64,000 bases of DNA from JANQEU01 sp965601455 (lineage in GTDB: Bacteria > Bacteroidota > Bacteroidia > Cytophagales > Cyclobacteriaceae): NCBI GenBank assembly GCA_965601455.1, contig OZ271831.1, forward strand, positions 2,852,001 to 2,916,000, written 5' to 3'. Of this stretch, positions 32,990 to 41,587 are shown piece after piece (position 1 is the stretch's first letter; each line of letters begins with the position of its first letter). Both the position numbers and the translations under genes were made by a program. The notes under the pieces are model-generated. The model was given only the letters and a program-made list of their open reading frames with translations. It did no database searches and had not been told where the DNA came from.

Positions 32990-35434
32990 TTATTCACTCC
33001 TCAGACTCCGAGTAGGGTTATTGGTAGCAGCCTTGAGTGATTGATAGCTTATTGTCAACAATGTTATCACGATCAACACCATAACCGGAATCAAGATTAA
33101 ATCAACTGAAAAACTAATCCTTGTTGCAAAATCCTCCAACCACTTACTTGTAGCCAGGTAAACCAGTGGAACACCTATGACAGAAGCAATTGCCACTAAT
33201 TTCAGATAATCACGATAAATCAACATAAGAATCGATTCAAGAGATGCACCAAGTACTTTACGAACTCCTATTTCCTTTATCCTCAAATGAAGGGTGAAGG
33301 ACGCCAGGCCAAACAAGCCAAGACATGCAATGACTACAGCGATAAATGAAAATGTTGTGAAGATCTGACCAAACTGCTGATCTCCTTTATACTGCCTGTC
33401 AAAGTATTCATCCATGAAGTAGTAGTCGAAAGGATTGTTGGGAAAAAAGCTTTCATATTCACTTCTAATCATCTCCATGGTATTTGCAATATCTGCTGTG
33501 GAAAGCCTTACGGAAATATTAGATCCATACTCTGTGTAGTTCAACAATATGGGTTCATTCTCCTGCTTCAACGAATACCAACTAAAATCCTCCAAAACCC
33601 CAATAATTGGGAAATCGTACTCTCCAACTTTCATCTTCTGACCAATAGCGGCCTCATTCGACTCAAACCCAAAATTCTTGATCAATGTCTCATTCACTAT
33701 AACCTGTCTTTCATCTCCTCTTAGATCTTTTGAGTGAAATCTTCCCGCAGCCAACCTCATGCCGTAAGTATCATGAAAATGTTCATCTACCCACATCATC
33801 TTTACTGATTGACTTTCGGAATCATCCTGCCCTTCTCTTATCATAGACGTTCCCCAATTGTGATCACCACCTGGAATGGCATCTGATCCGGAAACCTCCA
33901 CGACCGCGGCAAGTGATCGAACCTTTTGCTGAAATGCCTTCATCTTATTCTGCATCTCCTCCTGATCGTCAAAGACACGGGGACCTCTCATGGAAAGAAC
34001 CTGCTCAACGTCCATTCCAAGGTTTTGGGACCTCATGAATTGAAGCTGTTTATAAACTGTCATGGTTCCGGAAATAAGAAAAACGCTGATTATTAATTGA
34101 ATAATAACCAGCGTTTGCCTCAATCCGAAACGCTGTTTACCAGATGAAACCATCCCTTTGATAACCAATGCCGGTTTAAATCCTGATAGCACAATTGACG
34201 GATAAAATCCACTAAGGAAAGTGCCTAATAGAAAGGCCAGTCCGAAATATATCCAATTGATAAGTTCAATCCCTACACCGAAAGTAAGCTCCTTCTCTAT
34301 GAATCCATTCAGTGCTGGTAGGGAGATATAAGCCAGTATGAAAGCAAGTAGCAAGGAGAAAAGGTTGATTAAAAAAGCCTCAAGCATGAACTGAAAAATC
34401 AGTTGCTTTTTTACGGCACCAATGACTTTACGAATGCCGACTTCTTTGGCACGTCGAAGGGCTTGCGCCGTTGCCAGGTTGATATAATTCAACCACGCAA
34501 TACCAACAATAAAAACGGCAATAAGAATGAATAATGTGAGGGTTTCGGCTCTAACTCCCCCCGTGTAGTTCTCGGTGTTATCCTCGAGATGAATATCTAG
34601 CAATGGCATAAGCTTAAGATCACTACGATTGTTGGTTACCTCATAATCCTCCTCATTTCTATCATTAACTATGTTCCTACACAGCTCCGATACCTGCTCG
34701 TAAGAAGCACCTTCCTCGAGCAACACATACGTGTTAAAGTTGTTCCAGCCCCAGCCATCATCATTCTGATACTGCTCGTTTTTCAACACGTCGCTGATGG
34801 ACAAAAGAAACTCGAATGAGAAAAGAGTATTCTCAGGAAGATCTTTTAATACTCCGGTTATCTGGAATGTACCCGGGTACCATCCGCCGTCAACATTCAG
34901 AAACTTGCCAACAGGATCCGTAACTCCCGGCATGTACTTTTCGACCATAGACTCTGTAATTACAATCGAATTTGGATTGGTTAACAAGCTGTTTCGATCA
35001 CCCATTAAGAGCTCGAAATCAAACATTTCAAAGAACTCCTGGTCTACAAAATAGGTTTTTATATCCTCCTCGAAAAACTGCCGTCGTTCCCTCTCAGTGG
35101 AACCCTCATAGGTAACCACGGCACCATAATATTGAAGATGAGTCCTCGAATATGTCTTTATCCCAGGCACATTATCCAGTATGTGTCCGCCCAGCTTGTA
35201 TGGGTTATAGGCCGATTGACCCTGATCCTCCCCTTGTTGAATGTATTTTACATCTACACGGTGAATCCGGTCACTTTTTTCATGGAATTTATCGAAACTG
35301 GATTCGAATGATACGTATTGGAGAATTAGCAGGCAGGAAGCAATTCCTACGGCCAGTCCTAGAATGTTGAGAATAGAAAATACCTTATTCTTCCGGATAT
35401 TCCTCAGTGTGATGAGGAAATAGTTTTTGAGCAT
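32990..35434 (-). CDS. ABC transporter permease, MacB/FtsX type
   Basis: 814 residues, eight predicted transmembrane helices in two FtsX-type halves: TM1 (residues 18-40), a periplasmic MacB core (about 45-280), TM2-4 (about 285-410), then a second MacB-core region and TM bundle. KEVGIRKVIGA and KEIGVRKVLGA are coupling-helix motifs of this family. Large Bacteroidota permeases of this kind work with a MacB/LolD-type ATPase, but none is adjacent (the only candidate is at 52684). Probably exports a peptide, lipid or antibiotic; substrate unknown. An inverted repeat lies just upstream of the start. Confidence 0.87.
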   Translation of the reverse strand: MLKNYFLITLRNIRKNKVFSILNILGLAVGIASCLLILQYVSFESSFDKFHEKSDRIHRVDVKYIQQGEDQGQSAYNPYKLGGHILDNVPGIKTYSRTHLQYYGAVVTYEGSTERERRQFFEEDIKTYFVDQEFFEMFDFELLMGDRNSLLTNPNSIVITESMVEKYMPGVTDPVGKFLNVDGGWYPGTFQITGVLKDLPENTLFSFEFLLSISDVLKNEQYQNDDGWGWNNFNTYVLLEEGASYEQVSELCRNIVNDRNEEDYEVTNNRSDLKLMPLLDIHLEDNTENYTGGVRAETLTLFILIAVFIVGIAWLNYINLATAQALRRAKEVGIRKVIGAVKKQLIFQFMLEAFLINLFSLLLAFILAYISLPALNGFIEKELTFGVGIELINWIYFGLAFLLGTFLSGFYPSIVLSGFKPALVIKGMVSSGKQRFGLRQTLVIIQLIISVFLISGTMTVYKQLQFMRSQNLGMDVEQVLSMRGPRVFDDQEEMQNKMKAFQQKVRSLAAVVEVSGSDAIPGGDHNWGTSMIREGQDDSESQSVKMMWVDEHFHDTYGMRLAAGRFHSKDLRGDERQVIVNETLIKNFGFESNEAAIGQKMKVGEYDFPIIGVLEDFSWYSLKQENEPILLNYTEYGSNISVRLSTADIANTMEMIRSEYESFFPNNPFDYYFMDEYFDRQYKGDQQFGQIFTTFSFIAVVIACLGLFGLASFTLHLRIKEIGVRKVLGASLESILMLIYRDYLKLVAIASVIGVPLVYLATSKWLEDFATRISFSVDLILIPVMVLIVITLLTISYQSLKAATNNPTRSLRSE

Positions 35435-35435
35435 G

Positions 35436-35464
35436 ATCTTGTATTTTGAGTTTTGACAAGATCA
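35436..35464. promoter_or_regulatory. Inverted repeat upstream of the MacB-type permease
   Basis: GATCTTGT at 35436-35443 and its complement ACAAGATC at 35457-35464, starting two bases before the permease start codon. Possible operator or translation-controlling hairpin. Confidence 0.35.
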
Positions 35465-35503
35465 AGATAACAAATGTTTTCGACTACCTAATCTCCTAAG
35501 TTT

Positions 35504-37216
35504 CTACAATTTTCCCTCATTAACCTGCTTATGAGCAAAATCAACTGCCCTGGCTGTTAAAGCCATATAAGTAATACTTGGGTTCTGTGTACCTGAACTG
35601 GTCATACATGCTCCATCGGTAACAAACACATTTGGAACCTCGTGCATCTGATTCCATTGATTCAGCACACTTGTCCTTGGGTCTCTACCCATCCGTGCGG
35701 TTCCCATCTCATGAATACATGCTCCAATAGCCGTTTCAGAATTATACGATTCGATGTCTTTACAACCTGCTGCTTCAAGCATCTCTTCTGCGCAAGTCAC
35801 TCCATCCTTTCGCAGGTTTTTCTCGTTCTCTTTCAGTGTTGCGTCAAAGACAATAGTTGGCATACCGTATTTGTCTTTTTTCTCTTCGTTCAGAAACATT
35901 CTATTCTCATGATATGGCAAGATCTCGCCAAAACAGGTCATCCCAATGCTCCACTCACCCGGACTAAACAAATTAGCTTTCAGGTCCGCACCAACCAACT
36001 CCGGTGGTGCATTCATTCCTCGCCCTGCTCCACCCTGGTAACCAAACCCTCGTAAATAATCCTTTCGGCTTGTACTTTCGTCGATATTTCTGAACCGAGG
36101 GATGTAGAACCCAACGGCCTTTCTTCCTTTGTAGTACTTGTCCTCAAAACCAGGTAATCTCCCCCAGGCACCCATGCCGTAGTGATGGTCCATCATGTTA
36201 TGACCCAACTCTCCACTCGAGTTGCCTAATCCGTCGGGAAATGTTTCCGATTTACTATTTAACAATATTGCTGTGGTGCCGACCGTACTTGCGTTACAAA
36301 AGATAATCCTGGCAAAAAACTCAGTTGTCTCTCCCGTTTCGGAATCAATGATCCGCACACCGGAAGCTTTGCCTTTTTCCTTATCGAAGACAATTTCCGT
36401 TACAATACTATTTGCTCGAATAGTAAGATTGCCAGTTTCAGCGGCTACGGCCAACGTCGACGATAGACTACTGAAATATGCGCCATATGGGCATCCTCTC
36501 CAACATCGATCTCGCGCCTGACATTGACTACGTGTACCTTTGTGGTATTCCGGATTATACTCGCTCAAGTTAGCCACTCTTCCTGGTGTTACTACTCTCT
36601 CAGGGTAGATGGAAGCAACCGAATTACGTAAATGTTCTTCGACACAGTTTAACTCAAAAGGAGGTAGAAATTCCCCATCGGGAACCTGTTTCAGACCTTC
36701 TTTCTGACCAGATACACCGACAAACCTTTCGACGTAGTCGTACCATGGAGCAATATCTGCGTATCGAATAGGCCAATCAACGCCTATTCCTTCTTTAGCG
36801 TTAGCTTCAAAATCAATATCACTCCACCGATAGCAATGTCGCCCCCACATAATTGAACGACCTCCCACATGATGACCCCGAATCCAATCAAAACGGTTTA
36901 CTTCATCATAATCATAGTCCGAATCCTTATTAATCCAATGTTTGTTGTCCTCATTGACCCACCACGAAAGCCTATGCTGTTTAAAATAATGCTGAGCAAC
37001 CTCCTCTGCAGGAACCTGATTCATGTTACCAATTTCCCAAATGTCTTTATTGGCTGTTGGATACTCTCCATGCTTCACCATTCTGCCTCTTTCCAGCACC
37101 AGCGTTTTGTACCCTTTCGTACAAAGCTCCATTGCTGAAAAACCTCCGCTGATCCCAGACCCAATCACAATCGCATCATAGGTACTCGCTTGATTTTGAT
37201 TAATTGAAAAGCTCAT
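35504..37216 (-). CDS. GMC family FAD oxidoreductase
   Basis: 570 residues from the ATG at 37216, which overlaps the upstream gene's stop as ATGA; an ATG nine bases earlier is also possible. FAD-binding motif DAIVIGSGISGGFSA near the N-terminus, LVLERGRMVKHG after it, the RWxGCPYGA segment, and a C-terminal GTARMG...NPSITYMALTARA typical of GMC enzymes paired with a subunit 3. No signal peptide of its own; export together with the Tat-signalled partner is plausible. Likely oxidises a polyol or aldose (gluconate dehydrogenase-like); substrate unknown. Confidence 0.88.
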   Translation of the reverse strand: MSFSINQNQASTYDAIVIGSGISGGFSAMELCTKGYKTLVLERGRMVKHGEYPTANKDIWEIGNMNQVPAEEVAQHYFKQHRLSWWVNEDNKHWINKDSDYDYDEVNRFDWIRGHHVGGRSIMWGRHCYRWSDIDFEANAKEGIGVDWPIRYADIAPWYDYVERFVGVSGQKEGLKQVPDGEFLPPFELNCVEEHLRNSVASIYPERVVTPGRVANLSEYNPEYHKGTRSQCQARDRCWRGCPYGAYFSSLSSTLAVAAETGNLTIRANSIVTEIVFDKEKGKASGVRIIDSETGETTEFFARIIFCNASTVGTTAILLNSKSETFPDGLGNSSGELGHNMMDHHYGMGAWGRLPGFEDKYYKGRKAVGFYIPRFRNIDESTSRKDYLRGFGYQGGAGRGMNAPPELVGADLKANLFSPGEWSIGMTCFGEILPYHENRMFLNEEKKDKYGMPTIVFDATLKENEKNLRKDGVTCAEEMLEAAGCKDIESYNSETAIGACIHEMGTARMGRDPRTSVLNQWNQMHEVPNVFVTDGACMTSSGTQNPSITYMALTARAVDFAHKQVNEGKL

Positions 37217-37767
37217 ATCGCCCATGCTTTATTTCCCACTTCTGAAACACTGATACAACCCTCATACCCACCAGGAATGGGTAAATAGTTGAGGAATTCC
37301 TTTGCGACTACTTCTGTACTTAAGTAATACAATAGTATTTGCTGTCGAAAGCTTGCATATGCGTCTCTAATCTGTTCATCCGCATGGTTACTGGTTTCTA
37401 ACAGTATATTTTCCCTGGTTGAAGCATCCTTCTCCATGAAACCAAGATTTGTCAGGTATTCTCTTAATCGCGTGAAACCTGCTTCATACTCTTTGCGATC
37501 CTCTGGTGAAAACACATTGCCAACCATATTGTCCATCATTATATGAGCTCCTACCGCGGAAGCTGAGGGACTGTCTGTCTCAGGTAAAATGGTGTCAGCT
37601 AATTGCCGGGCGAAAACTTCACTTTCGCTATCAAAAAAACTCCAACTGATGTCTTCCGCGTCATTTGGACTGGTTTCGCAGCCACTTAAAAATGCGGAAG
37701 CCAGGGACCCACTAACAGCGGATCCTGATATAATCGCCGTTAGCTTAAGTATCTCTCTTCTATTCAT
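37213..37767 (-). CDS. Gluconate 2-dehydrogenase subunit 3 family protein (Tat)
   Basis: 184 residues from ATG 37767, which begins MNRREILKL, a twin-arginine signal followed by a hydrophobic stretch and a Cys at FLSGC that could be a lipobox. The Gluconate_2-dh3 domain follows (VFARQLADTILPETDSPSA, then a QILLYYLSTE block). It works as the small partner of GMC flavoproteins and overlaps the GMC gene by four bases. A cytochrome c subunit is not next to it. Confidence 0.87.
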   Translation of the reverse strand: MNRREILKLTAIISGSAVSGSLASAFLSGCETSPNDAEDISWSFFDSESEVFARQLADTILPETDSPSASAVGAHIMMDNMVGNVFSPEDRKEYEAGFTRLREYLTNLGFMEKDASTRENILLETSNHADEQIRDAYASFRQQILLYYLSTEVVAKEFLNYLPIPGGYEGCISVSEVGNKAWAI

Positions 37768-37880
37768 GTGAATTAATTCCGGCAAGAAGATAATTGAAAA
37801 ATAATAAAGGCCATATGTCGATAATAACCGCTATCCTTAATAATTTAATCTACTCTTCAAATACTCAGACCTTTTGCAAC

Positions 37881-38525
37881 ATGAAAAGTGATTCGCTACT
37901 AATAAAGGACGTACTTCAAACCCATTTGAATTTCTTAAAAGAAGCTGAATTGCATGAAGAAATTCAGGAATATGGACAGTTGGTAAATCTGGATGAAGGA
38001 AGTCAGGTACTGACTCCAGGTACCTACGTAAAAATGGTTCCGGTACTATTGGATGGATCTATAAAACTGACAAGAAGCGAATCTGGTAAGGAAGTCCTTA
38101 TCTACTCTATACACCCATCCGAAAGTTGCATTGTATCAATTAATTGCGGGATCAACGAAATAAAAAGCTATGTAACCGCTGTAGCTGAAGAACCAACTCG
38201 TGCATTGTTGCTTCCGTCCCGTTTGATTGAAGACTGGCAACGAAAATTTCCATCTTTTAATAAATACGTTTTAAGCCAATATCAACAACGATTTGACGAT
38301 ATACTTAATGCGTTCAATGCGATGGCCTTCTTGAAACTGGATTCAAGAATACTTGGGGTCTTGGAGAAAAAAGCATCAATGACTAAAAACAACAAACTGA
38401 AAATTACTCACCAGGAACTCGCTGACGACGTTGGTACTGCCAGAGAAACCGTTTCCAGAATTCTCAAAAAGTTGGAAGCAGACGGAAAGGTCACTCTTTA
38501 TCGCGGAACTATTGAGTTAAAATAA
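37881..38525 (+). CDS. Crp/Fnr family transcription regulator
   Basis: 214 residues from ATG 37881; an in-frame extension to 37794 is unlikely. N-terminal cyclic-nucleotide-binding-like domain (about 10-135) with SINCGIN, without the Fnr iron-sulfur cysteine cluster (only scattered cysteines are seen); C-terminal helix-turn-helix with HQELADDVGTARETVSRILKKLEADGK (about 180-206). Divergent from the GMC operon and followed by a DUF2892 gene with a Crp/Fnr-like palindrome between them, so it may control both itself and DUF2892. The effector is unknown. Confidence 0.9.
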   Translation: MKSDSLLIKDVLQTHLNFLKEAELHEEIQEYGQLVNLDEGSQVLTPGTYVKMVPVLLDGSIKLTRSESGKEVLIYSIHPSESCIVSINCGINEIKSYVTAVAEEPTRALLLPSRLIEDWQRKFPSFNKYVLSQYQQRFDDILNAFNAMAFLKLDSRILGVLEKKASMTKNNKLKITHQELADDVGTARETVSRILKKLEADGKVTLYRGTIELK

Positions 38526-38534
38526 TTTCTCTTA

Positions 38535-38550
38535 TGTGATCATAATCACT
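38535..38550 (+). promoter_or_regulatory. Crp/Fnr-type operator
   Basis: TGTGATCATAATCACT contains the perfect GTGAT-CATA-ATCAC inverted repeat, close to the Crp/Fnr consensus TGTGA-N6-TCACA. It is 48 bases upstream of the DUF2892 start and just after a Crp/Fnr gene. Confidence 0.6.
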
Positions 38551-38597
38551 GAAAAATAATATCCGAGAGTTGATATTTACTAAAAAAGAGAAAGAAC

Positions 38598-38804
38598 ATG
38601 ACAAAGAATATGAGCAAAGCTGATGGCATTATTAGAATAATTGTCGCCTTGGCTATTGTCGCCCTGTGGTACTTCAATGTGGTAGGTGGTGTGCTACTTT
38701 ATGTTTTAGGAGCAGTAGCGTTGATTTTTATTATCACTGGCTTTGTGAATTATTGCCCACTGTACGGCGTATTCGGTCTGAGAACCCGTCCTAAGAACAG
38801 CTAA
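38598..38804 (+). CDS. DUF2892 inner-membrane protein
   Basis: 68 residues, a DUF2892 (YgaP C-terminal-like) protein: start MTKNMSKADGIIRI, two transmembrane helices (about 12-29 and 32-50) and NYCPLYGVFGLRT at the end, with the family-conserved CPLY motif. In Bacteroidota such proteins often sit next to Crp/Fnr regulators or rhodanese genes. Function unknown. It ends at a double-hairpin region with a strong terminator. Confidence 0.87.
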   Translation: MTKNMSKADGIIRIIVALAIVALWYFNVVGGVLLYVLGAVALIFIITGFVNYCPLYGVFGLRTRPKNS

Positions 38805-38810
38805 GGAAAC

Positions 38811-38836
38811 TCAATTCTGGAACGTTCGAGAATTGA
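38811..38836 (+). repeat. 26-base near-perfect palindrome
   Basis: TCAATTCTGGAAC/GTTCGAGAATTGA: two 13-base arms with one mismatch, beginning six bases after the DUF2892 stop and before the terminator. Very stable if transcribed; possible RNA-stabilising hairpin or protein site. Confidence 0.5.
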
Positions 38837-38843
38837 ATCACGG

Positions 38844-38875
38844 AAGAGGTTGAATTTTTTCAACCTCTTTTTTTT
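38844..38875 (+). terminator. Rho-independent terminator after DUF2892
   Basis: Stem AAGAGGTTGAA/TTCAACCTCTT with a T4 loop and a T-run of eight. Its end overlaps the stop of the convergent anti-sigma-type gene. Confidence 0.85.
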
Positions 38876-39932
38876 AGAACGACATCTGAACTGAGATCTC
38901 AAAACTTTTCGGGTATATACTGGTATTATTGGAGCTCACATCCACCCTTCTTAAAGTCGAAAGTGACAGAATAGGGACAATGTAGACATTTAGGTGTCTA
39001 TTGGTTATTAGCTTTTTATATCCAATCGAATACATCAGTTGATTCTCATGTTTTAACGTCAGGTCATTTATCCGCTGTTTTGGATTAATAAAGGCATTAT
39101 ATCTGAAGCCAAGGGTTATATAATCGTATTCCTGCCCTAGATAAGCGTATTCGAACAAAAGATTCATGTTGTAATTGAATAATCGTTGTTCGACCTCTGC
39201 AGTTTTAGAATGATTGGTCTCCTCCGACTGGATCATAAGAAGGTATAGAGGTCTGTATGAACTAATACCTGTAGAAGGTGAAACCCGGAATCTTTCAAGT
39301 AGCTTAAAACTCATACCTACGCCAACATTTAAACTCATTCTCCGGAGTGCGTAACGATTTACAGATTGAAAATCTTTGATCAAAATGCCGTCATTAGCGC
39401 TCGGAAATACCTCATTGAATTGAGTGGAGATACCTAAATTCAGATAAAAGGATAACTTATCTTTCTTTTCTTCGCCAATTGAGGTTCTATCTTCAACTTG
39501 ATTTCTAAATATCGGAGGAGTGGATGGGCTCGTAGTATTGAGAATTAGCCCTTTGGAATAAATAAACCTGTTTTGGGATAAAAGTGAAGTATCCAAAATA
39601 TGTTCAGTATCCCTAACGTCATCAATACCGGAGTTATTCCAACTTTTATCTACCTTCAGTTCATTCACAGTGATTTCCTCAGCATCGAACACCGTAGATT
39701 GAGAAAGTGTTATTTGGGTAGGTTCTAATTCCTCCTTCCATTGCAGCTCAGATCCGATAGGTAAGAGAACGGCAGCTATAAGTAGATATCTGATACTTTG
39801 GAAACCAAAATTGGGTTGAAATACTGGAAGAGACTCAATCTTTTCCATTGTCCTTCTATTCACTTCATTGGAGGGACTAACTTCCAATTCTTCAAGTCTA
39901 TTTCTGATTTGACTATCGAATGACTCTTTCAT
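38874..39932 (-). CDS. Probable membrane anti-sigma protein with barrel-like C-terminus
   Basis: 352 residues. A short cytoplasmic part (about 1-45), one transmembrane helix (about 47-62, RYLLIAAVLLPIGSE) and a long extracytoplasmic part whose second half (SFYLNLGISTQF, LNVGVGMSFKLLERF, NYNMNLLFEYAYLG) looks like outer-membrane-barrel strands. It overlaps the ECF sigma gene by 20 bases, so the usual role of the downstream gene, sigma inhibition, is inferred; no zinc-binding anti-sigma motif is visible. Unrecognised family. Confidence 0.65.
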   Translation of the reverse strand: MKESFDSQIRNRLEELEVSPSNEVNRRTMEKIESLPVFQPNFGFQSIRYLLIAAVLLPIGSELQWKEELEPTQITLSQSTVFDAEEITVNELKVDKSWNNSGIDDVRDTEHILDTSLLSQNRFIYSKGLILNTTSPSTPPIFRNQVEDRTSIGEEKKDKLSFYLNLGISTQFNEVFPSANDGILIKDFQSVNRYALRRMSLNVGVGMSFKLLERFRVSPSTGISSYRPLYLLMIQSEETNHSKTAEVEQRLFNYNMNLLFEYAYLGQEYDYITLGFRYNAFINPKQRINDLTLKHENQLMYSIGYKKLITNRHLNVYIVPILSLSTLRRVDVSSNNTSIYPKSFEISVQMSF

Positions 39933-40464
39933 TGTAATTCATTTCCAAACTCTTGAATTTTAATCGTAGCTTTTTTCTGGCGTATGTAAGTTGAGAGCGA
40001 GAAGTCGTCTCAGAAATACCAAGTTTAGAGGCAATTTCCTTATGACTGTAGCCATCAATTACAAACAGATTGAATACCAAACGGTAACCACTCGGCAGTT
40101 CACTAACTGCCCTCAAAATCGTATTCGTGTCAATTTGACTTACCACTTCCGGTTCAAACTGCAGATCCAATCTTTCTGGAAAGTCTTCGATTACGACCAA
40201 ATTCCTGGCATCTCTTACTTCATCGATAGCGGAATAAATCGCCATGCGCTTAATCCATTTGGGAAAAGCGCTAGGATTCTTTAAAGTATGGAGTTTCTCA
40301 AAAACCTTGAGGAAAGTTTCTTGAAAAATGTCATCAGCCTGTTCTTGGTTTGAAGAATATCTCAAACTGACTGCCATTACCATTCCCTTAAATCGGTGAT
40401 AAATTATTCTTCTACTATCTAGATCCCCAGCTCTAGCTTTAGTAACGGTTTTGGCGAGATCCAT
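39913..40464 (-). CDS. ECF RNA polymerase sigma factor
   Basis: 183 residues with sigma-70 region 2 (about 20-90: YHRFKGMVMAVSLRYS, QADDIFQETFLKVFEKL, WIKRMAIYSAIDEVRDA) and region 4 (about 115-172: LPSGYRLVFNLFVIDGYSHKEIASKLGISETTSRSQL). No regions 1.1 or 3, hence ECF type. It directs transcription under control of the overlapping membrane protein gene. A perfect-arm inverted repeat AGCTC/GAGCT lies just upstream, a possible autoregulatory site. Confidence 0.9.
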   Translation of the reverse strand: MDLAKTVTKARAGDLDSRRIIYHRFKGMVMAVSLRYSSNQEQADDIFQETFLKVFEKLHTLKNPSAFPKWIKRMAIYSAIDEVRDARNLVVIEDFPERLDLQFEPEVVSQIDTNTILRAVSELPSGYRLVFNLFVIDGYSHKEIASKLGISETTSRSQLTYARKKLRLKFKSLEMNYNERVIR

Positions 40465-40477
40465 ATGATACCTAATT

Positions 40478-40494
40478 AGCTCACATATGGAGCT
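40478..40494. promoter_or_regulatory. Inverted repeat upstream of ECF sigma gene
   Basis: AGCTC-ACATATG-GAGCT, 14 bases upstream of the sigma ATG and after the preceding gene's stop. Confidence 0.35.
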
Positions 40495-40514
40495 ATACCA
40501 TTATATGATTTCAA

Positions 40515-41501
40515 TCAATCAATTGATAATAAAACATCGCCTTCATCACAGCGGTCATGAGCACAGATTCGGTAGGTGAATTCTATTGGATTAGTCACTT
40601 CTAAACCATCCAAATCGACAATCAGTAAATAACCATCATTGAACTCAGCTTTACCTATTTCAGATTCGATAACGCTCAATTCGAATTCCTCGTCACAGAT
40701 TATATCATTCATCAACGGATTAAGAATTATCCCTGAAAGTCCGTTAGCTCTCGATTGAAGCGAATCCATTGATAATTGATAGGTATCATCGTTGGCGATC
40801 AAATCGTTACAAGGCACTTCACCAATGTTTATTGTCACGATGCCTATCGCATTGTGTATCTGCCCTCCTTTTTGGATCTGATTGAACTCATATGAGAACT
40901 TAACGTTGCCCGAAAAAAATTCATCGGATTCATACAAGATTTCGTGACTTGATACAACTGCTGCCCAGCCAAATTCTGGTTGATCACGAAGACTAAGAGT
41001 GAAGCTTTCAATTTCTGAAGGACAAAATCCGTCATTCAAAATAGGATTGAATCGAATTCCCTCTCCTATTCCAATCATGTACTCCTCCGGTAATCCACCA
41101 TTGAAACATGGCAAACCAGTGGAATCTGATACGATCATTTGTAACTGAATGCTATCTATTCTCGATACAGCATTATTTGACAGAGTTGCTATCGAAAAAA
41201 AGTCTGACCCAGAATCAAAACCAATGTTCGGCTCATATTTTATGATTCCCGGTTCAGAGAATGAGATTAATCCATTTATTGGATAATCATATACCTCAAA
41301 TTCCGTATTGTTCCCATCAGAGTTATCGATGAGATTAAAAACTACCTCGTTACCCGGGTATAAGAATTTTAGATGTTGGTTAGTCTCATATTCTACAGGA
41401 TCAATTATCATAGATTCTTCGATTGGGTCATCCCGATGAAGTGTATCACAGGCGGTGACACTTATGATAATCAATAGTGAATAGCATAGTCTTGTTTCCA
41501 T
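40515..41501 (-). CDS. Ig/cadherin-like lipoprotein
   Basis: 328 residues. Lipoprotein signal with the cysteine in SVTAC (about residue 18). The mature part shows Ig/cadherin-like repeats: SDGNNTEFEVYDYP...GIIKYEPNIGFDSGSDFFS, a middle repeat, and NDDTYQLSM...LNPLMNDIICDEEFELS. The N-D-x-T and NPLMND patterns match tandem surface-protein repeats. It precedes the sigma operon on the same strand (50-base gap) and could be a surface component of that system. Function unknown. Confidence 0.7.
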   Translation of the reverse strand: METRLCYSLLIIISVTACDTLHRDDPIEESMIIDPVEYETNQHLKFLYPGNEVVFNLIDNSDGNNTEFEVYDYPINGLISFSEPGIIKYEPNIGFDSGSDFFSIATLSNNAVSRIDSIQLQMIVSDSTGLPCFNGGLPEEYMIGIGEGIRFNPILNDGFCPSEIESFTLSLRDQPEFGWAAVVSSHEILYESDEFFSGNVKFSYEFNQIQKGGQIHNAIGIVTINIGEVPCNDLIANDDTYQLSMDSLQSRANGLSGIILNPLMNDIICDEEFELSVIESEIGKAEFNDGYLLIVDLDGLEVTNPIEFTYRICAHDRCDEGDVLLSID

Positions 41502-41587
41502 ATTTATATCCGTTTCCTTTAAAGACGGACGAAATACAGAAACGCTGTATTAAAAATAATAAATAACTGATTAATGACTCAAATTAG

